Positions 35,466 through 47,860 of a DNA stretch of 64,000 bases are shown here, piece after piece. A model generated the notes under the pieces. That model searched no databases. It was given only the letters and a program-made list of their open reading frames with translations, and had not been told where the DNA came from. Numbering within the stretch: the first letter of the stretch is position 1; each line of letters opens with the position of its first letter. The position numbers and the translations under genes are program-made. Origin of the DNA: Gigaspora rosea (taxonomy: Eukaryota > Glomeromycota > Glomeromycetes > Diversisporales > Gigasporaceae); NCBI GenBank assembly GCA_003550325.1, contig QKWP01000068.1, forward strand, positions 141,588 to 205,587, read 5' to 3'.

Positions 35466-36735
35466 TAATGATGCCTGACGAAATTATTTTTGCGATGACG
35501 AATGACGTCATCATAGTTTCGTCATGACGAAACCTTGACGATTGACGAAACCCCCGACGATTGACGAAACCTATGACGAATTGACGAAACCTATGACGAA
35601 TTGACGAAACCTATGACGAATTGACGAAACCTATGACGTATTGACGAAACCTATGACGAAATGACGAAACCTATGACGAATTGACGAAACCTATGACGTA
35701 TTGACGAAACCTTGACGAAGCCTCTAACGATTGATGAAACATTGGCAACCGATTCAGCCAATAAATAAAACAACAAGCTTCTATATAATGATCTTTAGAT
35801 ACACTAAACCTTAAATTGTTTCAAAAAAATGATATTTCATTATAAGGTTTCATTGGCTTTTTTCTTTTTTCTTCTTTCGCACGTTCAAATATATGCCGGG
35901 TTGATCCGGAATACCGGTAGTCATTTATGTCGGGTTGATCCGGAATACCGGTCGAGAATACCGGTAATCGGGTTGATCCGGAATAGTCAAAATTTGTGCA
36001 CGCGTTTATTTTCGTCAATTCCGGATCAACCCGACATAGATCCCGAACACGTAAAAAAGGAAATTAAATTTTGTAAATAAACAAAGCGCGTATAGATAGA
36101 AGTTTATGGCAAGAGTTAGTGTTGGAGACTACAACGATATATTTGTGCTCAAATTTCGTTTCCGCCATTTTTAATTAGTGCACCAAGGTCGATCTAAACA
36201 TTGGTTTTCAAGTATTTTCGCGTCTCTTCCTTCGTAAATAAGTAAAATCACGATAATAATAATGCACTGGTTATCTTAGCAACCTATATTGATTCTCTAT
36301 CACTGTTATTAATTATGCATTATCGCTTAAAACATCGTATTTTTTTAGCTCTTATCGTTATCGTTATTAAAACACCTTACTTTTTATAAACGCGGTAATT
36401 AATCTATTTTGTATGGATATAACTCTTCAGGTTTCTTCATTGATTTCGTCAATTCGTCATAGATTTCATCAATTCGTCATAGGTTTCGTCAATTCGTCAT
36501 AGGTTTCGTCAATTCGTCATAGGTTTCGTCATTTCGTCATAGGTTTCGTCATTTCGTCATAGGGTTCGTCATTTCGTCATAGGTTTCGTCATTTCGTCAT
36601 AGGTTTCGTCAATTCGTCATAGATTTCGTCAATCGTCAGGGGTTTCGTCAATTCAATTCGTCAATCAGAAATTACCTGACGAATGGTTTCGTCATTCGTC
36701 AATGACGTATATTTCGTCATTCGCAGGAATCATTA
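35466..36735. mobile_element. Second GACGAAACC foldback element with 8-bp TSD
   Basis: Ends TAATGATGCCTGACGAA and, inverted, TAATGATTCCTGCGAATGAC. GCTACCTT is repeated at 35458-35465 and 36736-36743. The rejoined flanks match exon 3 of the other copies. The left arm is an array of TATGACGAATTGACGAAACC-type units of 23 bp (35520-35745). The right arm is the same array inverted (36430-36700). The core (35880-36030) carries repeats of GGGTTGATCCGGAATACCGG. There is no coding gene. It shares arm repeats and TSD length with 31310-33020. Confidence 0.88.
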
Positions 36736-38617
36736 GCTACCTTTGATAAAATATTTGATCTAAACATAAGATGATTTTCTGAAAGTTCTATAAAATTTTC
36801 AAATAAAACAAAGTTTAGAAATCAGATGATTATTATCCTGTATGCATTATCAATACATGCAACCTAAAAATCGAATCTATTTATTATGCTTTAGTTTAAT
36901 AAGTATTTCCATGGGATCTTTCTATAGCAAACTAAATAAATTTCTTAATCGAAATTTCTTAGAAAAGCTCATTGAAAAATACTATCATCAAATTTAATAT
37001 CTAAATTTTTATGGATTGTTTCTTAACTTAAAGGAGGAAGAATTCCAATTTTCAGAGAAAAATTTAAGCTTTATCTTTTCAAAAACGAAATCCTTTAAAC
37101 GATCATTCCAATTATTCCAATAATAATGCATTTTAATGCCAAAAAGGTCATTAATCTCAGAAAATTTACAAGTCCAGATAATTACTGTACACCAATACGT
37201 GCAAACGTAACGAAATAATCATTTTAAGAATTTCACAATGAACTATAAACTTTTTTCCATTTATATTTATTAATAAATAAATCATTCCATTGGTATCTTT
37301 TAATGATGGAAGAATATCAAGCTGCTTTTTTGTACCATTATAATCAACTACTGTAAGCCTGACTGAATTATCATCTAATTCCAATTCCCTTTTAAAAAAT
37401 TCATTCTGTAAGAGTCATAACTCTTACTCTTTATAATTTTAGTTATAATATCAATTGTCATTTTGGATGGAGTTATAATGCTATTTTGTCTTTCAGTTCT
37501 TTTCGCAAGTATTCGACCCCACCATCATGCACCAATTTTTCAGTTAAATCCTTTTTATCATCATGCACCAATTTTTCAATTAACTCCTTTTTATCAATTG
37601 TATAAATCAGTTTATCTGATTGTATGCTTCTGGAATTTGTTTAGTTCAAGAAGTTTTACTGGATATTTGAGGCAATAAGGATCCACTACACTACAGTATA
37701 TTGCTTTTCTGAAATATTGATAAAATTGTAATCTTTCTCCTTTTTGAGAAACAATCAAGTGAAATTTATCTACCGCTCTCTCTATAGTATCTAAAAATAA
37801 AAACATAAGAAATTAACATAAAAAAATTTTTATGATTAGTTATTTATTTTAATAATAAAAAATTTACAGAACGAAAGATTTATCCCGGTTTCTGTGGAAA
37901 AAAACATATAAATTTGTTTCTTTAACTTTTTTATCTTTTGTGCATACTAATATTAATTATTAATTCAATATGTTGAAGCATATGATATCACTCTATTAAT
38001 ATATGAGTTTTAGCCGATAAATCATCATTGTCCCACATTTTGATCTCATTAAACGTATCATTAAACATAATCAATTCCTTTAGATGTAATATCATTTTTT
38101 TGTAAAATATTTCAATAAAATCATTGATTTAAAAACCCAGGAAATATTATCTTTTCCTTTACTTGAAAAAAACATATGCTCTGTAATATTTGGCATTGAC
38201 CATTATGATCTTTCCATTTTTAATAAAGGATAAGAATCCAATTTCTTTTTGCCAATCTGGAAAGGTTAATTTTATCTCTTTTTCAGTTTCAAAATCAAAA
38301 ATTTCTTGAAAAATGTACACAAATACGATATGCAGCTTACTGAAATTATAAGGATCGTTTCTATCAAGACTAATTGAAACTTGCTTATTATCCAAAAGTG
38401 CAAATATTTTTATAATTAAATTGCATTTATTGTTTCATTTGTGTGAATACTGTCAATTGCCTTTATATTCTTTAAAAGTTCCTCTTGATTAACGATAGAC
38501 CAAAGACTAATATTGCTATCTTCATGTAATTTTCAAGTTAAGAATGCAGACGATTACAAAAATTTTTTTATTCTCTTTAATTGAAATTATATGAGAATTA
38601 TCTGAATTAGATGCCAT

Positions 38618-41600
38618 TTCTAATTATATATATTTGATAGATTATAATGCGGTTTTCAAATAATATTTTTAAAGATTATGGGGATAATTCGCTATAAAAA
38701 GGTTAAACAAATATTTTCAACCGTATTTAAGTTTTTAATGATTCGTACTAAACATAGTCTGTCTGTAAATATATAAAAATATTTGTGGCAATTTTGTTTC
38801 CATGCTTGTGAATCATGACTTCGCCACGTGAATTTTGTAATATTTCATAAATTTTAAAATCTTAATTGAACTTTGCATCATTTACAATGTATTTGTATAT
38901 CAGTTGATATAGCAAAATTTTATGTAATCAATAAACGATCGCTATACTTATAATAATTCAGCAAATACATAGTAAATGAGCTGTCATGCTCACAGGCTAA
39001 GGTTTTCTCAAATGCCTTAATCTTTGGATTCATGTCGAAAATGTGCCGCAAATTTAACTTTAATTAGCAAAAGGTCCTGTATTTTTGACTGATTATAAAT
39101 AAATTACGGAACGTATAGTTGATGATGTTAAAGAAAAAAATTCTTAAATATTGGCAAAAATGATCAGTGAGTTTATTAATTTGGTCATCAAACTTTTTAT
39201 CCCAAAGTATATATATATTTTTATAACCATTAAAGTAACTATAGTTATTGTTCAAATATTTTTTCACTTTTTGTTATGGAACTTCGTTACTGATACTAAC
39301 GTATTATCATTATGTTTTTTTTTTCTTCTTCTAAGCATTAGAAAATTTAAAAATTATAATTTTTAACAATTCATTATATTATTATATCCTTAACAAAATT
39401 ATATAATTTCCGGGGCAAATCGGAAAAAATTAAGTTCAGGAAATCGGCAAAAAAAATTTTCTAAATGAATTCCAAATCCTATCCGGAAAAATTTAGAATT
39501 TTTTCGCCAGATTTCATAAATTTATTGATCAAATATTAGAACTTAATTTAATCTCATGGTTCATTATCTATAAATCAAAACTATGATGTACTTAAAATTT
39601 CTATGTTAGCGCGAAAACGTAGCCCTAGTCTTTTCGCTTAAATCGATTTAGAGACAAGGAACTTTATTGCATAGGCGCTTAATAATCAAATAATAATTAA
39701 TAATTATCATAATTCGTTTTTGAAGGGTAAAAAAATAGTGAATCTTATAATAAAGTTTTTTTATAGTGTTTGAATGGAGTTAAAAGTATCTTTTCACAGG
39801 TTCACTAATTTCCCAAATTCTTATTGGAAAACAGGAATCTTATTCCCCGATAGAACGAAATAGTTCATATCAGACTTTGGATCCGAAAGAATCAAATACT
39901 ATTGCACATTAAATTAACTAGAAAACGGCGTCGTTTTGTGGGCTGGAGCTCTAAGTCAAAGTCTTATACTTTACAATTTTAAATTTTATAAATTTCTATT
40001 ACTTATAAAAATAGTATTTAAAGTTTTATAAATGGCATAAATGGCTATTATTTATATAAAAAAAAAATAGTATTTAAAGTTTTATAAATGGCTATTATTT
40101 ATAAAATTATATTTATAATTTTGATAAATTCATTATTGATATAATAAACTCATTATTTTATAATAAATTCATAATTATAATAAATTTATAAAGAAAATAA
40201 TCTCTTTTCTTCCATTAAATCGCTGTAACGTATATGTTGTCCTAATTTTTGTAATCTGTCAAATATTAGAATGATGATCTTTTAAGAGTACGAACCTTTG
40301 AACATCTATAAATGTAAAGCGGGTGCAAATTCCCTATTTCCTAGATTTATTACAGCTTGTGATAATGTTGAGCTTTGTGACTACCGTCAGTTTCTTTACT
40401 ATTATCGTCACTTTCACGTCATGTGGTTAGGGAAACGAATAGACTTGAAGTTAAAATTGTAGTTCATTAAAGATAATTGACAGTAATTTAATTATATAAT
40501 TCCCACAAACTTTAATAACTTCTATCTGTACTTGATTTTATTACCTTCGGATTTTTCATTTTGACGTTTTATTTCTTATGTCGTAATGATCCATATTGTC
40601 AGGAGTCATCAATGCTCAGTTTCATGTCATACGAGGAATCAATTATTATCAGAGTGTCAAAAAAAAAAAGGTGAATACAAAACAAATACTCTAACCAAAA
40701 CGGCAGGATTCCTATCACTTGGAAGCCAGGCAGAATCTTGCCATTTTGTCATGGTTTAAATTCCATGTCAAGTCAGCATGCTTGATTCAGTACGGGCGGG
40801 AAACCACTAACTGATGCTACATGTTGTGAATTCAACTGATGATGGTGATACCTGGCGCAATTATAGTAGCTAATTCTAGATTAATATCCCGTCTCAGTTT
40901 ATACATTAGTGTATACAGCATATTCTCAATAAATAATCACTTAATAAAGTTTAACATCTAGCACTTTTGGTTAGATGCATTCATCCAATTGATAATAAAT
41001 ATATCACATGCGTGCAATACTTTAATATAAGTTGATCTAGAAACTCGAGCATTGAATAAATAAAGAAACAAGTTCAAAATTGAGCACTTGACAGATCCTT
41101 AGTAAATTCAAGCAAAAAATAAAAAAAAAAAAATTAAGGTGATTAATTTATTATATCAAACATACTATAAACTATATAACTTAATTATATATATTTATTT
41201 TAATGTTATAGAACCGCTTTAAATATCAACGCCCATCGAATGATAGTCATCAACTGCAATTAATAATTATAAAGTCTGTAAAATATATAGTACTTGCAAG
41301 ACATCCACAAATAACGTGATTATGATGAAATTTGAGTGTTATTTCCTCGTAGTTTATCTACCATTACAATCTTGTGAAACTAATTTATTTATTCAATATT
41401 TTAATGTGAAGCTAAACAAAAACTTTATATAAATTTTGCGATTATCAACATTAATAAAGTAAATGAATTGATCTAATGCAAGTCAAATTTTAGTATGACT
41501 AAAGATGCGAACACAAAATCATAATTATAAAATTGTGACCAAAATACCATAACGCATGCACCTATATATCTGAACGACAAATTCAAAGCTCGCTTGTAAA

Positions 41601-41960
41601 TCTCATATACAGCATTCCGGTTTCGCGCGACTCCGTTGCTCACTACTTATTTTGTCAATAACGATTAAAAATCAGAATTAGAAAGCCCTATCGCTAGTTA
41701 CACCTGATTTTGAAATTTTGATTTTACAATTAGATTCATTCTAATAATAATTTTGAGTGACAAACAAAATTTCTAAACCTTATTTGGCAGATGTTTTCAT
41801 GCAAGTATACTCGGCATTTACCATTTTAGCACACTGAAAAAAATATAACGTGCGGATAAAATATTGATATAGCGCAAACTCGTTGCCGTAATTTAATCCG
41901 GCATTTGTTTTAACCATAACTAGTTTAATATGGATGCACTTATAAAATGCAAGAGGAGTT
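38618..41960. other. Intergenic between channel array and P450
   Basis: No convincing gene, RNA or mobile element. A direct repeat of about 60 bp (TAGTATTTAAAGTTTTATAA...TGGCTATTATTTATA) lies at 40010-40110. A diverged copy of the GTGACAACGTCG motif lies near 41615-41650. The short frames at 39064-39366 look like AT-rich chance frames. Confidence 0.45.
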
Positions 41961-41968
41961 TTATATAT
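41961..41968 (+). promoter_or_regulatory. Possible TATA box of the P450 gene
   Basis: TTATATAT lies about 60 bases upstream of the P450 ATG at 42028, with a second TATAAAA at 41941. The spacing is reasonable, but AT-rich background makes chance matches likely. Confidence 0.3.
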
Positions 41969-42027
41969 AGGTTATTATAAATACACACATATGTACGTGT
42001 ATCTAGCCAAAGACTTCATTCTGCAAA

Positions 42028-43869
42028 ATGTCCTTTCGAATTATTGAATCATTTAATACTGCCGACTATCTGCTCATTATCTTTTTAACATTCCTTTTAT
42101 ACCTTTTTCGTTTTTACTATAATTATTTCACCCGTCCCAATCCACTTCCTGGTCCTCTACCTTTACCATTTGGACTAGAGGTATGTTTTTTTTTTTTTAT
42201 GATTGAGTAATAATTAAATATTTTTTTATGTTTACAGTAATATTAATTAAACTATTCATAGAATTTCTTTTTTGATGGTGACTTCAAACGTCTTACTGCA
42301 GACCTATATCAAAAATATGGGGATATTTGTGAATTCAGATTTAGTGGTTACAGAAGAATAGTTATAACTAAAACGGATTACTTTGAGAATTTATTATCTC
42401 CTTCAAAGAATTTGGCTTTATTTGCGAAATTTGAATATACTCCAGCAATGGATTTACTTGGAAATTTTGGACGAGGAATGGTTTTGAATAATAATTACGA
42501 GACTTGGAAAATTAATAAATATTTTCTTTTACAATCAATTTCAACACCTGGTTTTAATGAAGAAGCTATAAAACGTTCCAATGAATTATTTGAAGAATTA
42601 GATGATCACTGGAATTCGCTTAAAAATTCTCATTCATGTAATGATAATTGGCTTGAAATGGATTTTTTACAATGGATAAATAGGTTTATGACCGATAATA
42701 TTTCAATAGTAATAACTGGTGAAAAAGGTTGCTCAATGACAGCATATTATAATACGTTCAACTCAGATAAATCTGAAAGTTCTCTTTTTGATGATTCTAA
42801 GTCATATAATTCTGATAAATTTACCCCAGCAGTAATGATGTATGTAAGAGGATTAATGTTCCTTAATATTGTTCATCCATTCTTGAGACGTTATGTGCCG
42901 TATTTTAAGAAAAAAACTAATAATCTTCTAGAAAATGGAGATTACATAATAAAAACACTAAATAATATGATTGAAAGAAGAAAACTTGAATTTGCAAATT
43001 CTCCCCAGAAATTAAAATCAAAACATGATCTATTATCTATTCTCATTACTGCAAATAATAGTGCAAAAAGTAATAAGACAGAGTCCTTAACTGATGAAGA
43101 TATTAGAGCTCTTTTATTTGACGTTTTTCTTGCTGGATCTGATACGGTATGTTTATTATATTTATGTACATTATATTATTTCATGTATTGTTAATATGTA
43201 CAATTGCACACATCTTCACCTTTCTTACAGTCTTCAAACACGTTATTTTACATAATTTACTACATTTGTCGTAATCCACACATAAAACAAAAAATGTTTG
43301 ATGAAATCGATTCAGTTTTTCCTGATAATTCTTCTAACTCATTATGTATAACCGCCGATCATCTTGCAAAACTCAAGTATTGTGAAGCGATAATTAAAGA
43401 AACTTCTCGTATGATGCCAGTGGTTCCAGTATCAAAAAGAGTTGCAAGTGCAAAATGCGAAGTTGCTGGATACACATGGCCAGCAAAAACTGTATTTCAT
43501 TTAAATTATGCCTGTATTCATATGAATGAGAAGTATTGGGATAATCCTACTATCTTTGATCCGGACAGGTTTTATTTACAAAATAATTTGGGTGAATTTA
43601 ATGATGATTTAAACAATTCGAATAACGAGAATAAAAAATCTATTCATGATAAGGATAAATATTCGTTAGTTATTTTTGGTGGTGGCATAAGACTTTGTCC
43701 TGGAAGAAAGTTAGCAATGACTAGCATGCTGTCTTTTATGGCACTGATGTTCAAAAAGTATGATGTAAAATTAGTGGATATGGGAGCTCCATTGAAAGTG
43801 CATACCGGGTTCCTTACCAATTGTCTAGGGTTAAGAATCAAAATTAAGCCTAGGAAACCGTCGCTATAA
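42028..43869 (+). CDS. Cytochrome P450 monooxygenase, three exons, intact
   Basis: A heme-thiolate monooxygenase, membrane-anchored and most likely in the endoplasmic reticulum; the substrate cannot be told from sequence. Exons: 42028-42180, 42262-43146 and 43231-43869, joined by 81- and 84-base introns (GTATGT...ATAG and GTATGT...ACAG), all phase 0, giving 558 residues. N-terminal helix about residues 15-35 (YLLIIFLTFLLYLF), then a proline-rich hinge PNPLPGPLPLP. I-helix AGSDT at 342-346 ends exon 2. ExxR is at 403-406 (KETSR), the PERF-like FDPDRF at 455-460 and the heme-binding FGGGIRLCPG at 495-504 with Cys 502. All hallmark residues are present and no stop or shift was found, so the gene looks functional. 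The protein is slightly longer than the usual 500-530. No pathway partner lies nearby. Its stop codon runs into a microsatellite. Confidence 0.95.
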
Positions 43870-43956
43870 TTTATAATTTATAATTTATAATTTATAATTT
43901 ATGATTTATAATTTATAATTTATAATTTAATTTATAATTTATAATTTATAATTTGC
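43866..43956. repeat. (TTTATAA)n microsatellite at the P450 3' end
   Basis: About 12 units of a 7-bp AATTTAT repeat begin at the P450 stop codon and fill the start of its 3' UTR. One unit has G for A and one has lost bases. Confidence 0.9.
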
Positions 43957-44319
43957 TTAAAAGTTTTTTATATGTTATTTTTTTTATATATTTTACAATT
44001 ATTAATTTTCATTCATTTTGCTGGTTATAATTTTTAGGATTATATTTGTTATTTGACAGTTATATTTTTAAATTCCAAAATATTTGTATGAATTACATTG
44101 ACAACTTAATTTTGTAAATTGCTTAAAGCTTACCGCTTTCGAATAAATACTATTTAGAGGCAGACGTGGCACACATTTACGGATGCTAAAAAATTATATA
44201 ATGTCGATATGAATTATTTTTTTTTTATAATTGTTCAAAATTTTATTAAGTCACACCCATATTCCCTAAGCTAAAATAAAGCATGCTATGTGTTAGTTAT
44301 TAAATAACAATTATTTTGC

Positions 44320-45418
44320 GGAACTTTCTCAACATTACTCTCAAAATAACCTACTCCCAAGGTATGCGGTTTACCAACAAACTCAGGAAAACAATGGGTT
44401 AAATGCCCCGGTTCTAGCAGACATGCTTGATGCAAGGCTAATAATGATCTGGGCAAAACTCTGCTCAAGTAAAAATTTTTGGCAACAAATGAGAGGTTAA
44501 AAATAGAAGCTGCACTATGTAGAAGACGAAATAAGTCAGTACAGGAAGCTTTGTCGATCCCTCCAATCAGATTAAAAGGCTGGCCCGATGAGTGGAAGCC
44601 ATATCTTACTGCCTGGAAAAGACTGAAAGGAGAAGTACCAGTAAGTGGGACAACTGGCCATGGAAGTGAATGAAATCAAAATAATGGAAACGAGTGCGTT
44701 GAATCTAACGACAGCTAGGCAACAGCATACTTGAAAAAAGCATCCATTACGGGAACCCTTATGCAGACCAACTTTTTCAGTGAACCTAATAGAAAGGAGA
44801 ATTGGTCATGGTCAAAATAAAGTGGGTCTCAAACGACAAAAAAGACATTTTTTTGAGAATGCTACATAAAGCACTTCCCCTGGGCACGAGACTGGTATAT
44901 ATGGACCCAACGATATCATGTGACTGTCCGTGGTGTCCCGGGGAAAGACAAACAATAGAACATTTCATAATAGAATGCCGAATTAGTCGTAAGCTGTGGG
45001 ACCTGGCATATGATATGTCCGGCCTCTTGCAGGATTCCGTACCCCCAGCCACGATGGAAGAAGTAATCACAGCATCCAATTTGAAGACAACCCAGCCGCA
45101 CACGATAGTTATTTGGTTACACATCATGGTAGTATATGAAATATGGGTATGGTTCACAAACAAGCAGTGGGTAACGGGTCTATGCCAGAACCTGCACTGC
45201 GATTTATATGGAAAGACAGAATCGCAAAAGAGATAAGGGTGGCATTAAACAGTCGCCTGCTCAAGAAAAAAGAATGAGATTCGCTGAAGGAGATCTGCAG
45301 GAAGAATAGTATAGCTATGTAAAAGTACAGATTAATTTGTATATATAATTAAGTTTAATAAATAGCGTCATTCGACGTCCCCAGATAATTGCTATCTTGG
45401 GTTTTCAAAAAAAAACAA
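44320..45418 (+). pseudogene. 3' fragment of a non-LTR retrotransposon (LINE)
   Basis: The fragment encodes the C-terminal part of a LINE reverse transcriptase protein. Recognisable pieces, in different frames: ADMLDARLIMIWAKLCSS (about 44420-44475), RLKGWPDEWKPYLTAWKR (about 44570-44625), ALNLTTARQ, KHPLREPL, then KALPLGTRLVYMDP and a zinc-finger-like CDCPWCPGERQTIEHFIIEC (44920-44975). The frames shift several times, with internal stops, and the RT core is absent, so it is a 5'-truncated dead copy. The end is probably near the A run at about 45408-45418, after the small hairpin CCCCAGATAATTGCTATCTTGGG-like sequence (45379-45401). It is clearly more GC-rich than its surroundings. Confidence 0.75.
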
Positions 45419-46021
45419 ATAAAAATATATATATATATAAAACACATTATATAATGTATTATGTGGACCATTCTTGAATGTATGCAAGATTTGTGGGCGA
45501 ATTTATAAATTATCAAATAAGTAAGGTGTAGAATAACGTGATCAGGAAAATTCAAAACAAACGTTCATTTTGTCTGAAATCGTTTATTTCTCAAAAATCG
45601 GTATAAGAAACCATTTTAGCGCGCTAATAAAATTTCATTGGGTAATTTTATATATTAACTATTAACTCTAACCATAGTGTTACGATTTGTTGAGAGAGCA
45701 AGGTGCATGATCTTACAGTTTAGATCCAGTCGCATCTCATGTCAGTTTCTTATTAATTAGTATATATAGAGACCAATTTGATTATCACCTCCTTCATACC
45801 CTCCCCTCTCCCTCAAAAAAAAAAAAAATTATACTTGTATATAGAAATTTAATATGGTCGCAGATATTCCAAAAATTTTTGTAGTAAAAATAATTATAAA
45901 CCCGGAAATTTCGATGTATACAATAAACAAACCTAATATGCGAGTGTGGTCAAGCAAAAATTTGAGAAAAAGTCCAAAACAGAAGAGTTGGTCTTAGAAA
46001 ATAGTGTAAAAATTCTATATA
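45419..46021. other. Intergenic, nothing recognised
   Basis: AT-rich, with an (AT)n tract at 45428-45440 and a CT-rich stretch ending in A13 near 45790-45830. No gene is seen. Confidence 0.45.
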
Positions 46022-46024
46022 TTA

Positions 46025-46243
46025 GGCCACGCAAAGTTTTGCCGACCCAATTTTTCCAAAAAATTTTTTTTTAAAAAAAAAACTCCTATTGTGCCAATTA
46101 TTCCATTTTTGCATTTAAATTTTTTCTCCGGTGCCACCCGATGATGACCTTAATTTCCCGGAATTACCCGATAGGTCCGATAAAAAAAAAACATAATTTC
46201 CTGATTCCATGTTATACAAACCGAAGAATTAATTTTGCGTACC
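46025..46243. mobile_element. Harbinger-like MITE, second copy of the family
   Basis: The left end is GGCCACGCAAAGTT and the right end AATTTTGCGTACC, flanked by TTA at 46022-46024 and 46244-46246. Internal words (CCGATGATGACC, GGTGCCACCC) match, in inverted orientation, the element at 33588-33948. Confidence 0.78.
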
Positions 46244-46268
46244 TTAGATGTGAACATGAATTAATTTA

Positions 46269-46372
46269 GACCACGCAAAGTTAATTTTTTTTTCAAAAAA
46301 AAAAATCCGACCCGCCGACCGGAATTTTGAAACACCAGGTTATGCAAAACGAAAAATTAACTTTGCGTGGCC
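46269..46372. mobile_element. Harbinger-like MITE, third and shortest copy
   Basis: A 104-bp copy with ends GACCACGCAAAGTTAATTTT and AATTAACTTTGCGTGGCC, flanked by TTA at 46266-46268 and 46373-46375. It lies 22 bp from the previous copy. Confidence 0.78.
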
Positions 46373-46375
46373 TTA

Positions 46376-47439
46376 CATTTCAACACGCCCACAGAAGGTA
46401 AAGGGGTAATGTAAAACACAGATTCAAGTTAGTCTCGCCTTATATGCATTTTTCTTATCTATGAACTACTGCGCTAAAACCCTCCTACAATTCTTGTACT
46501 CACAAAAATTGTAGAAAGGTTGTCGACAGCCTGAATTGAAAGAAGCCACTCACAATTCCTACAGCCTGGGCCAACAATTATTATTGGTAATGTTGTTGAC
46601 AAACCCACAACCATGGCTTAACAACCGTGGCTCACAATATCAGGTTTCACAAGCCATCAAACAAATAAATAAAAAGAAAACAAAGAAATTATTTAGTCCC
46701 GACTTATTATGTCACGGAAAAACCGTGAAAATCGTATATGCACTAACCCAAATTTTGAATTTTAAATTTTGCTGTGCCACAAAGATTTTCTTACCATATA
46801 TGACTGTGTAACATTCCATCTTTATATCATTTTGTCAATAATCGGATTTATTATTTTCCGTTATAGAACTCGACCAATTATCTGCAATTCTATTAGCTCA
46901 GCAGAAATCAATTTCGTGTTATGCTGTGTTCGGAATATGCGCACTATATTAATTTGCTAAAAACGATTGTATAGGAATTTGATCCAGATCAGAATATATC
47001 AGGCATAGGACATGTCCCATTCATTGCTTTCTATCATATATAAAATCAAAGATTTTTATTGGATATTGCTCTGATTTATTTCCTTATTTAGGATCGTCTA
47101 AAGCCAGGTGTGTTCACTTGATAGAAAGTCAATCAGATCGTAACATTTGATCTTTATAGATCAGTCCGACAAGACAAAAACAAAGAAAAAAAATGCAAAA
47201 CGTCGAAAATAAAGAAACGAGTGTCTAAACCTGTCTAGAAGCATTAATAAAAAATGTCAGGAAGAAATTTTACTTATAAGACAAGCCTAATCCTAACCCC
47301 TTACCCTAATTTTAATTAAATAATCAAAAACATATATAAACGCACCTGGTTTTAGCCATCCCCCTTATTTAGTAATTTTCAATCAGAAATCAATCACAAC
47401 AAATATCACATCAATCACGTGTAATAAGTTGATTGGTTG
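46376..47439. other. Intergenic with a dispersed repeat copy (46740-46995)
   Basis: No gene is seen. The stretch 46740-46995 (TATGCACTAACCC, CATATATGACTGTGTAACAT, AGCTCAGCAGAAATCAATTT) recurs at 59776-59983 continued at 60693-60750. It is the uninterrupted version of that repeat. A GTTGTCGAC...CAACAACCGTGG stretch at 46518-46630 has small inverted words. Confidence 0.5.
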
Positions 47440-47860
47440 GTTTTAGCATGTTGAAGTTTGTTGTTATTGGCTACACGTGTACAATCTGTTGATCCCGATT
47501 TTTAAACCATGATTGGCTACTTAAATTTCAGATATAAAGTAAAGTAAAAAAAAAATCAAAGTTTATAACTTATATACATATTTTTCGTGGTTTAGTCAAA
47601 TTTTACTGTAAGTTTTAGCAAGTTACGGTTTTACTGTAATTGGCTTTATTATAGTAATACTCAAAGGTTTTTATAATCAAATTTTTACTATATTTCAAGT
47701 TTTGCTGTAGTTTAGTCTCACATTCGCATTGGTAGTTGGTCAAGTTCTGGCATTGGTTGAGCTTTGTTGTGGTCAAGTTTTACCAAGAACAAGCTACTGG
47801 TACTTTGCAATCAAGTAGTATTATTGTCAAGTTTTTGTAATAAAATTTTTATTGGATGAA
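47440..47860. repeat. T-rich degenerate repeats of CAAGTTTT words
   Basis: Repeated GGTCAAGTTTTGC/ACCAAG and TTTTACTGTAATTGG words about 20-30 bp apart. No gene is seen. Confidence 0.4.

Larger units (their letters stand above)
33557..38617 (-). pseudogene. Channel family copy D, 3'-truncated and heavily decayed
   Basis: The ATG is at 38617 (MASNSDNSHIISIKENKKIF), but the frame closes within exon 1. Exon 2 is recognised by EIFDFETEKEIKLTFPDWQK (about 38300), exon 3 by FHLIVSQKGE (37770), and the channel helices and pore region at 35225-34020. The last two exons, including the coiled coil, are gone: sequence ends in exon 7 at about 33557 and continues into the copy C spacer. Three insertions lie inside: a Harbinger-like MITE (33588-33948), a repeat (34369-34640) and a foldback element (35466-36735). 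It is the most diverged copy. Confidence 0.7.

Noticed and set aside
39064-39366. Short overlapping frames on both strands
   Set aside because: AT-rich, no start context, splice signals or protein-like pattern.
44786-45163. Minus-strand 125-residue frame
   Set aside because: It overlaps the plus-strand LINE zinc-finger region and is its antisense shadow.
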